The notes beneath the pieces are model-generated. The model was not told where the DNA came from, did not search any database, and was given only the letters and a program-made list of their open reading frames with translations. The position numbers were made by a program, and so were the translations under genes. Positions 18,349-25,000 of a stretch of DNA of 25,000 nt are shown here, in pieces (position 1 is the first letter of the stretch; every line of letters begins with the position of its first letter). The stretch is from Prorocentrum cordatum (taxonomy: Eukaryota; Sar; Dinophyceae; Prorocentrales; Prorocentraceae): positions 205,770-230,769 of the forward strand of contig CAUYUJ010001414.1 of assembly GCA_963575745.1 (NCBI GenBank). The letters run 5' to 3'.

Positions 18349-19147
18349 TCACCCCGAAGCCGCGGAATCCACGGGTTCCGCCTTCACTGCCAGTGGCAGC
18401 TGGGAGCTGCTCGCAGCCCCCTTCCTGCCACCACTCTTCGCACTCGCCCGCTCAGTGGGCCTTGGATTGGCAAGCTTTTTCACCATGTCGTACAGAGCCT
18501 CCGACATCTCAGGCCTCGCTTTCTTGATGAAGTTGCCCGCCTCGGAACCCTTGTCCTTCGGAGGGGTCTCGAACAAGATCCGGAGAGCTGCGACTGTCGT
18601 GATGGCAGCCTTCCCCGCGTTGAATACGCGGGTCGCCACGTCGAGGTCGGTCTCCGCATCGTCCTCCATGTCCGCGCCCTGCTTGTTGGATGCGAGGTTC
18701 ACGCCCCACTGTGTCGCCAAGCGCTGCGCATCAGAAATGGCGTTGAAGAGGAGCACGACCTTCGGGGACAAAGCCTGCGTCACGTTCCCGCCCAGCAGAT
18801 GCCGCTTCGCCCAGGTAGAGTTGACCTTCTCGTTCGTGATGTACGTGTCGTACTTCGGGGTTAGCTTGTCCACCTCGCAACTCAGCGCCGTTGTGGCAAC
18901 CACCGCCTCCTGACAAACATGCGCGCACAAGCTCGGCACCGCCTCGCAGCACTGGGCCAGCCATGCGCCCGCCTCGACCACGCCGATCTTCCACGGAATC
19001 TGTGCGGCAGAGCCGTCGCCTTCGTGCAACGCCTCCTCCAAAGTCGCTCGTAGGGTCAGGGCTTCCGCCGAGAAGGTACGCAAAGAAGAGATCGCCTTCG
19101 CCACCTCGTCCTTGACCTTGCCATCACGAAAGAGCCCTTCCTTGCCC
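18349..19147 (-). CDS. Exon D of the zinc-type gene: C-terminal helical region with possible stop
   Basis: The exon starts after TTTCAG|G at 19148, and its first base completes a Trp codon from exon C. It opens GKEGLFRDGKVKDEVAKAIS and continues as an alternation of helix-like segments with several Cys, then a charged part (DMEDDAETDLD), a further helix-like stretch, and a basic Ser/Gly/Pro-rich tail ending AVKAEPVDSAASG and TGA at 18349-18351. The AVKAEP near the end fits the psi-K-x-E SUMOylation consensus (inference only). The codon pattern and lack of low complexity over 265 residues argue for real coding. The stop may be the true end, or a GTGATC donor overlapping it could lead to further exons. 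No known family is recognised; the opening GLFRD resembles GLYRD at the start of exon B. Confidence 0.75.
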
Positions 19148-19260
19148 CTGAAATCCGCCACCGTGCCCCCTGGCACGTTGAGGCGTGTAAGAATGCAAAG
19201 TGCTGGCCGGTAGGGTTCTTGGTAATATTCTAGAGTCTAGAGGGCACCCCGCCCCCTTAC
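19148..19260 (-). other. 113-bp intron between exons C and D
   Basis: The donor CTG|GTAAGG and acceptor TTTCAG|GGGC are both near consensus. Removal joins TG from exon C with G from exon D (Trp) and restores the frame. The unspliced frame of exon C ends at the TAA inside the donor. The intron holds a 13-base palindrome, TCTAGAGTCTAGA, at 19229-19241. Confidence 0.75.
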
Positions 19261-20849
19261 CAGCGCGGCGTTGCAGACGTGGCTCCGCCCCATAAGTAGG
19301 AGTTTCGCAAGAGCCATCCGCGCAACACCGCGAAGCTGGAGGTCTCACCTGAAGGTGCCGCATGCCACATGTTCAAACTGAGCGTTTCGCCTGAGACATC
19401 CTCGGCCAGCGGGGGTATTAAAATCGAAGGCCCTACAACCGAGACGACTGGATGAGCACGGTGGCGGGTTTTGCCGCAGGCAGCTGGATACCTGCCCTCG
19501 ACGTAGGCCAGAAGACTCATGATTTTGCTCATCGCCGCGAAGGTGCGAGCCCACTTCTTGAGCAACTCCTTGTCCGTGAACGGCGCAGACCCCTCGTGGC
19601 AAATTGCAGCGGCGGGGACCTCGAACTCTTCCTCGGGCAAGAAGTCCACAAGGCGAGTCAGCAAGTCCAGGAAGTCATCGCAGGGCCAGGACATAGTTGT
19701 TTTCGATGCCAAGATCTTCCCAGTCTGTTTCGTGAGCTCATCGACGCGCCTGGAATCGAAGAACCTGCCCAAAGTCTCTTGCAGGCCGGCGTCCGCCCCG
19801 ATCTCCATACACGGTACGACCATGGCGCCGAGACACAGACTCTTGACGAAGTTGTCAAACGCAACGTTCACTGAGTCGACGACCCGAGCGCGAACCCCAG
19901 CGACGAACGCGGAGCTCGCGATCGCACCCGGCAAAGTCTTGACGGCGTCGATGACGACGCTGTGGGCGTCCATGCTGTCGCTCCCCGCCTCTCCTGATAA
20001 AATCACGCGGACCTCGTCGCAGTCCGAGCCCATGCCCACGGTGAATGATGCGGCCTTGATCCTACCCATGGCGACCAAAAGCTCCAACGCCTGGTGCAAG
20101 AAAGACGAGGACGGGGCTGACCGCTTGGATGTCCAGTCCTGAATCGCATCCATGCCCGAAGCGGGGACCTCGGTGATCTGGAGGAAGGCGGCCACGGCAT
20201 CCTCTACCTCAGGAGCGGGGAGCAGGAGGTTCGGGGGGCGAGGGCGAGTAGGAAGCGGGGGGAGGTGTGTGGCGCACGTTTCTCCACCTCGCACCTGGCT
20301 CCGCAACTCGCGGTTCGCAGCCGCAAGGGTTACCTGGTGCTTGCCGAAGGCGACCATGTCCGCCGCGTCCTGCGCCAGGTCGCCCGTCAACTTCTCCGCT
20401 GCCCGCTCCAAGCACGCGGTGTAGCGCTCACTGAACTGCCCGAACACCTCCTCGTCAATCGAGTTCTCGTGGAGGACGACCGTCGCCTCGGCCAAAGAGC
20501 CCTTGGGCTGCTGACCGTCGACGGCCGCGTGGCCCAAGAGACGCAACACGCCAGACTTCGTGCAGAGAGCGTGCTGGTACATGCACAAGCAATCGTCGAT
20601 GAACTTGACGTTGTTGGACAACTCTGCCGCCCACTGCAAAATCCCCGCGGCGTTTTCTTCCGCGCGGAGCGGGCTCCACAACGACAAGCATTCCTCTACC
20701 AGTGCCAAAGACTCCTGCAAACAGTCCACGACGCTCAAATCGCTGATCAAATGGAAATTCTCCACGACAGCTGCAGCAACGGGCGCTGCATCTCCTTCTG
20801 GAACTGCCCCAGCGTCGCGCGAAGTGCGCAGCATCGGCATGCGGCTGTC
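19261..20849 (-). CDS. Exon C of the zinc-type gene: large helical region of unknown function
   Basis: This is a long frame (about 530 codons) with balanced residue use. The first part (through about residue 185) is strongly helix-like with Cys residues, for example FHLISDLSVVDCLQESLALV and the segment ending ITLAANREL-like charged repeats. A short Pro-rich linker (LPPLPTRPRPPNLLLP) follows, then a second helical part with VVIDAVKTLPGAIASSAF and DFLDLLTRLVDFLPEEEF. The start is set by a CTACAG|G acceptor at 20850; in the unspliced frame the upstream sequence is not protein-like. The end is the GTAAGG donor. The minus-strand neighbours, exons B (right) and D (left), have the same style, so I infer one gene. 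No enzyme motif, signal peptide or membrane helix is evident. The family is not recognised. Confidence 0.78.
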
Positions 20850-21300
20850 CTGTAGAATCCGCCTCCGCGCCCTCGCGGTGCGAAGCGGGGTGCCAACAGG
20901 TCCTTCCCCCGAACCATCTCGGCGGGCCTTTCACCGCAGTGGGCGGGCGCGGTTTGACCAAGGCCCAGGAGGGCGCCGAAACGGGCCGCGAGGGCCTACG
21001 AAACAATCGGCCCAGAGCGCGGAGGCAGCCCCAGAGAAGCGCACGGACAACCCACGCCTTAGGAGAGTTCAGGATCGCCCCCTCGGCAAACCTGCAAGAA
21101 GGTATCGGGCATTTCTGAGGCCTGGCGCGTTTATCTTGCGCGCCACGGGTTTGTCTCAGGCCGAGCTTGTCTCGAGCCCCCCGCGTGTGCATCTGCAGCA
21201 CTTGCGGGTTTATCTCTGGCCCCCTGCGATTTATCCGAGGCCCCCCCTCAGTTTTATCTCAGCCCTCCGGAACGCTGGCGGGATGGGCCGAAGGCCATGA
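20850..21300 (-). other. Intron of about 0.45 kb between exons B and C, with a degenerate 20-bp array
   Basis: The sequence is not coding-like on the gene strand and ends in a pyrimidine-containing CTACAG|G. The donor is not settled: phase 0 is needed to fit the acceptor, and GTTGCT at about 21330 is one weak choice. The left part is plain GC-rich DNA; the right part carries the repeat listed at 21127-21264. Confidence 0.5.
21127..21264. repeat. Degenerate array of GTTTATCTC units, about 20-bp spacing
   Basis: Copies are at about 21129 (GTTTATCTT), 21149 (GTTTGTCTC), 21165 (GCTTGTCTC), 21189 (weak, GCATCTGC), 21208 (GTTTATCTC), 21229 (ATTTATCC) and 21252 (TTTTATCTC). Each is followed by AGG/GCC-rich filler. 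The spacings are 16 to 24 bases. On the sense strand the unit reads GAGATAAAC. Confidence 0.6.
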
Positions 21301-21998
21301 TATAGACAGTCCGCGCGAGAGTTTCCCCTCAGCAACTGCGTCGTTCGAGGTGGCCTGAAGCAAGGCCCCTGCCGTGGTCAACACCGCTCTCCACATCTCG
21401 CTGCTGCCGGCCTCCGCTTTGAAAACCGACAGGCTGTCCGACTCCACACGTTTCACTGCTTGTTTGAGTTTGCTTCCTTGTGCGACCTCCTGCCTGGCAG
21501 CGCAAGCGAGGACAACCGTGAACGCGCTCAGGTCCTGTAGCGTTTCGGCGACCTTGTTGCGGATAGCGCCGTCGCTCATCAGGCTCTCCGTGGCACTGGC
21601 CAAGTCGTCGACCCACTGCAGCAAGGCCTGGGGGTCCACCTTGGCGGTCTGGACCGAATTGACAAGGACGCCCATCATGTGCAAAAACGGCATGCGGAAC
21701 CAAAGGTCTGGGCTGGTCTTGGGCGACGCCGCATCACCATGAGAAACAGACTTCTGAAACGCATCTGATATATTCGCCGAGACAACTGCCTCGAAGGCCT
21801 TCCCAATGGACTCGTACTGCAGAAAAGTTTTCCACATCAGTGCTCTGTGCGCGAGTAACTCGAAGGACGGGAAAGGCTCAACTGCCGCGGACTGGCGAAG
21901 AAATGAAATTCCGTCGGCTGCTGATTCCTGGAGTTCTGCCAATTTGTTCACGGCCAGGGCATGTTTCTTGATTTTCTTGAAATCCCGGTACAACCCAC
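21301..21998 (-). CDS. Exon B of the zinc-type gene: helical region of unknown function
   Basis: The exon starts after an AGCACAG|G acceptor at 21999 and gives (G)GLYRDFKKIKKHALAVNKL, followed by about 200 residues of helix-like sequence: ESAADGISFLRQSAAVEPF, a segment with FELLAHRALMWKTFLQYESI, FLHMMGVLVNSVQTAKVDP, LLQWVDDLASATESLMSDGA and AFTVVLACAARQEVAQGSK. The codon pattern is regular, without repeats. The right end of the frame (SISWPSAHPASVPEG and a stop) is intronic; the true end lies between about 21301 and 21332. Phase at the start fits a donor TGGGCT|GTGTCT in exon A (both phase 1). Its function is unknown. Confidence 0.72.
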
Positions 21999-22189
21999 CT
22001 GTGCTCCGTGGCACGTCCGGGCGCGTGAGGGATTAGAGGCGTTCCCTCCTGGTCCCTCGAGCCCTCTCCTCCCTCCTGCCACGTCCTGCCCTCCTCTCCC
22101 CGCCCCCTCCGGCCTCCCCCTCTTCCCCCCCCCGGCCCGTTTATCCGCCGAGTGCCGCGCTCAACAAGAGGAAGCGCTAAGAAGGATGC

Positions 22190-23375
22190 CTTCGCGCAGC
22201 GTCCCCAAGGCAACTCGACCGCAACACCGCGCATCCAAACAAGGCGCAACACCACAACACCGCAACGCCGCAACACCGCGGCGCAGCGCGCCGAGGAAAC
22301 TACGCCGCCACGCAGCGCATGCAAACAAGAATGCCGCCACGCAGCGCGCCCATGCAACCACACCGCCACGCAATGTCTGCAAACAAGGAAGCCGCAACAC
22401 AGTGTATGCAAACAAGGGTGCCACCACACAGCGCGCCAGGGCAACTACACCGCCACGCATTCGATGCAAACAAAGATGCCGCAACGCAGCGCGCCAAGGC
22501 AACTGTACCGCTACACGGTCCGCGCAAACAAAGATGCCGCCACACAGCGGGCCAGGGCAAGTATACCGCCACACAGCGCATGCAATTAAGGATGCCGCCG
22601 CGCAGCGCGCGCAAACAAGGATGCCGCCACACAGCGCGCCAAGGCAACCATGCTGCCACGCCGCCCGTGGAAAAAAAGGAGGCCGCCACGCGGCGTGCCC
22701 AAGCAAATATACCGCAAGACCGTGTGTGCAAACAAAGATGCCGCCACACAGCGCGCCAAGGCAACTATGCCGCCACGCAGTCCATGCAAACAAGGACGCC
22801 GCCACACAGCGTACCCAGGCCAATATGCCGCAACAAAGTGTGTGCAAGCAAGGATGCCACCACGCACGCCACGTAGTTTACGTACGCAAACAAAAATGCC
22901 GCAACGCAGCGCGCCGCGGCAACTGTGCCGCAACGCGGCCCGCGCAAACAAAGATGCCGCCACGCAGCGGGCCAGGGTAACTATACCGCCACACAGTGCA
23001 CGCAATGAAGGATGCCGCCACACAGCGCGCGCAAACAAGCATGCCGCCACACAGCGCGCCGAGGCAACTATACGACCAAGAACCCGTGGAAAAAAAAGGA
23101 TGCCGCCACACAGCGTGCCTGGGCAAATATACCGAAACACAGTGTGTGCAAACAAAGGTGCCGCCACACAGCGCGCCAGGGTAACTGCACCGCCACGCCG
23201 TCCCTGCAAACAAGGATGCCGCCACACAACGCGCAAGGGCAACTACACCGCCACGCAGTCCATAAAAGCAAGGATGCCGCCACACAGCGTGCCCAGGCAA
23301 ATATACCGCGACGCCGCGCGTGCAAACAAGGATGCCGCCACACAGCGCGCCAAGGACACTGTACCGCTACAGCGG
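22190..23375. repeat. Tandem array of a 58-bp unit with a 420-bp higher-order period
   Basis: The unit reads about AAACAAGGATGCCGCCACAC, then AGCGCGCCAAGGCAACTATA, then CCGCCACGCAGTCCATGC. Roughly 20 copies, some of them half-units, fill the interval. Variants line up at an exact distance of 420 bases: 22501 with 22921, 22561 with 22981, 22621 with 23041 (including the rare GTGGAAAAAAAGGA insertion), 22681 with 23101, and 22741 with 23161. The Cys/Arg/Gly/Ala-rich minus frames and Thr/Pro/Ala-rich plus frames are artefacts of the repeat. Confidence 0.95.
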
Positions 23376-23560
23376 GGCGCCGTTCACAAAGTGGCCCTCC
23401 TCCTGCTAAGCCCCAGGGCAAGGGGGCAGAGGAACGCTTCATGGACAGAGAGGGGCTGTGAACAAAGTACAGCCCCGTCCTGCGAGGACCGCGCGACCGC
23501 TAGAAGTCTCCTCGCTGGGGTCCGAGTGGGTGGGTCAGAGGATCTCGCCCCCGATACATC

Positions 23561-23632
23561 GGCGATGCATCAGCGATGCATCAGCGATGCAGTGGCGACG
23601 TCGGCGACGCGTCGGCGACGTCGGCTTCCCGA
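23561..23632. repeat. Short tandem repeats GATGCATCAGCG and GTCGGCGAC
   Basis: CGATGCATCAG occurs three times in a row with a diverged leader (CGATACATCGG). It is followed by GGCGACGTCGGCGACGCGTC, a 9-base tandem. Confidence 0.85.
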
Positions 23633-23754
23633 CCCCGTCTGTCCACGCTGTCTACGCCGACCCCATCAAGGACGCTGGCGGCGCGGCGGCCGAGCGGCGC
23701 CCCGCCGCCGTCGGCGGCCGCCGGGCTGCCGCCCCCCGCGCGGGGGGGCGGAGG

Positions 23755-23871
23755 AAAAGGGGCGGGAGGAGGAGGAAGAGGGGGAGGAGGGCGAGGAAGA
23801 GGGGGGGGGACGAGGAAGAGGAGGAGGCGGAAGAGGACGAGGAGAAGGACGAGGAGGAGGAGGAGGATGAG
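23755..23871. repeat. Polypurine (GGA/GAG)n tract in the first intron
   Basis: GGGAGGAGGAGGAAGAGGGG and similar runs on the plus strand. On the gene strand it is a pyrimidine tract starting about 45 bases after the suggested donor of exon A. Confidence 0.9.
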
Positions 23872-23915
23872 CCAATGAACCCCGAGGGCATCCGAAGAGG
23901 CCACGAAGGAGACAC

Positions 23916-24975
23916 AGCCCAGGGGCGGTGGCGGAGCTCGCCGAAGGCGGCCGTATCTGATGAAGTGCTTCAGGCCACGCATCCCGTTGAGCCATGTCTG
24001 AGATTCCTCCAGGGCGTCCTCGTCTGCATCTTGGGACGCGTCCCCGCTCAGGAGGAGCAGCGTAGTCACGCTCTTCGTGAAGGAGGCCTCCTTCATGTTG
24101 TCCCACTGGGGGGTGCCGAACGTTCCCAGCACTGTCATGCACGAGATCTTGGCGACATCCAGCTTCACGCCCAGCTTGGATTTCGCAGGGCTGTGATTCT
24201 CCCCCTTGACGGGGACAAGTGCCGCGCTAGGACTGGGGAGGCCTGAACTGTCCGTTTGCTGGAATGTGGCCGCCATGAACGCCCGCTCGGAGGAGCTCGC
24301 CGTCGACAGCACGCCGCGCTCCCCGAAGAGCGCCCCGAAGGGCGACAACGGCCGTGAGAATGCATGCTCGCTGCGCTGTGCTGGGTCGGTGATGGCCAAC
24401 GCCAGACGGTCACCCGAGATCGTCTTGATCGTCGTCAACATGTTCGGGTCGATCTCGCTCGGCATCGGGATCGGGGGGTCGTCGCCCAACATGTCTTCCA
24501 ACAAGACGAGGACAACTGGCTCCACGCTCACGCCGAGCAGCTGGAAGATGAACTTGGTCGTGTCGGCCCTGGTCACGATGTCCGTCGTTCGAATCTGCGC
24601 GCTCCCCTCGGCAACGAGCGACAAGTAAGCCAACAGGTAGTACAAGAACTCTCGCTTGTTGGTGCTGTGCGCCAACCACGGGCCGAACAATGGGAGGACG
24701 TGCGTCTTTGAATACATTGTCCTCCAAGTGGTGTGGCAATCCTTGCACCACGAGCCTTTGGACCACTCCACTGTCTCGGAAGGGTTGAAGTAACTTCGGC
24801 CCGAACTCTTCAACCTGGAGCAGCCCAAGCACCTGGAATCGCCCTCGCAAATCGCAGGCGGCGATCCGTGTGGACTGCCCGTATCCTCCTGCTTCACGGA
24901 CGCGAGCCCCGACCAGCGAGCGCCCCGGCGCCTGAACAGGTCACGTTTACCGTCTGCCCAATCATTCAAGGACAG
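23916..24975 (-). CDS. Exon A of a dinoflagellate-type protein with C-x2-C ... C-x2-C-H cluster (5' partial gene)
   Basis: The frame encodes about 354 residues. Near the N-terminal side is a compact cluster, RCLGCSRLKSSGRSYF followed about 24 residues later by WCKDCHTTWRTMYSKTH: two CxxC pairs plus a His, as expected for a small zinc-binding fold (inferred). Then come a hydrophobic helical segment (REFLYYLLAYLSLVAEG), an acidic/Pro part, a Ser-rich part and a further helix ending NGMRGLKHFIRYGRLRRA. Similar CLGC...WCK.C...W proteins occur in dinoflagellate predictions; their role is unknown to me. VKQE and VKGE match the psi-K-x-E consensus. There is no in-frame ATG at the start, and a TGA lies upstream at about 24982, so the exon most likely begins at an AACAG|CTG acceptor at 24976 and an earlier exon lies outside the window. 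The right-hand frame past 23916 is intron (GA tract). Confidence 0.78.
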
Positions 24976-25000
24976 CTGTTCTCAATCATCCTGTGGTGTT

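Larger units (their letters stand above)
17455..18350. repeat. Duplicated module, right copy (about 0.9 kb)
   Basis: It contains the two 129-bp units, a TAGCTCCAATTGGGC segment (17847), CCT tracts (17790-18060), and an end block with CTCCGCGGCGCGGAA, CCAGGTGCAGGCCGACGGAC and CCCATACCCACGGCAG at 18250-18330. Its right end abuts the stop codon of exon D, so the homology between copies runs up to the end of the coding region. On the minus strand the end block encodes short similar peptides in both copies (LPWVW.RL.GSRA..SVGLH), interrupted by stops in the right copy. Confidence 0.8.
21999..23915 (-). other. Intron of about 1.9 kb between exons A and B, filled with tandem repeats
   Basis: The suggested donor is GGCT|GTGTCTCC at 23915 and the acceptor is AGCACAG|GTGGG. 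Splicing would give ...PLGC|GLYRDFKK in frame. The alternative donor GGG|GTTCAT lies 37 bases downstream in the sense direction but is out of phase with the acceptor. The intron contains the 58-bp array, a GGA tract and short GATGCATCAGCG repeats. Confidence 0.45.

Noticed and set aside
22300-23870. Long Cys/Trp/Arg-rich minus and Thr/Pro/Ala-rich plus frames
   Set aside because: By-products of the 58-bp array; equal openness on both strands.
24587-24595. GTTCGAATC as a tRNA T-loop
   Set aside because: It lies in the coding exon A on the opposite strand, and no acceptor or anticodon stem can be built around it.

Overview
The window looks like nuclear DNA of a dinoflagellate (core, photosynthetic type; a Prorocentrum-, Polarella- or Symbiodinium-like genome would fit, but I cannot prove the genus). 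The reasons are: GC-rich protein islands broken by introns of about 0.1 kb up to 2 kb; a CxxC/CxxCH protein and a GH...CxxC...C module of a kind I recognise only from dinoflagellate predicted proteins; very large polypurine/polypyrimidine tracts; and several satellite families. No prokaryotic operon structure, rRNA, tRNA or CRISPR array is visible.

All convincing coding signal lies on the minus strand. Reading from the right edge there are four good exons of one gene: A (24975-23916), B (21998 to about 21301), C (20849-19261) and D (19147-18349). C and D are joined by a 113-bp intron with a GTAAGG donor and a TTTCAG|G acceptor that keeps the frame. Exon A carries a zinc-ligand-like C-x2-C...C-x2-C-H cluster. 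B, C and D are long, mostly helical-looking and unrecognised. The gene's 5' end lies outside the window. Further left are weaker minus-strand coding islands at 10143-9180 (at least three small exons) and 8052-7760, and at 1049-53 a stronger one: two tandem GH...CxxC modules followed, across an in-frame stop, by an acidic Ser/Pro/Ala region with an internal duplication. They may be one or two further genes or distal exons of the same gene; only transcript data can decide.

The rest is repeat-dominated. From left to right: a 1-kb GGA polypurine tract (1071-2098); a 112-bp tandem repeat (3050-3485); two inverted-repeat elements (3492-3645, 4678-4873); four copies of a 110-165-bp dispersed element in both orientations (3840-5325); mixed GA/CT-rich DNA (7170-8400); a 4.3-kb satellite of about 20 monomers of about 212 bp with a four-monomer higher-order structure (10190-14475); GAT and GGA tracts (14558-15545); a duplicated module of about 0.95 kb containing CCT tracts and a perfect 129-bp tandem duplication (16440-18350); a degenerate 20-bp array inside an intron (21127-21264); and a 58-bp tandem array with a 420-bp higher-order period inside the first intron (22190-23375). 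Most long open frames in these tracts are by-products of repeats whose unit is a multiple of three.

No defence, biosynthetic or mobile-element enzyme system could be recognised. The most interesting signals are the higher-order satellite, the small dispersed element, and the unrecognised multi-exon zinc-type gene.
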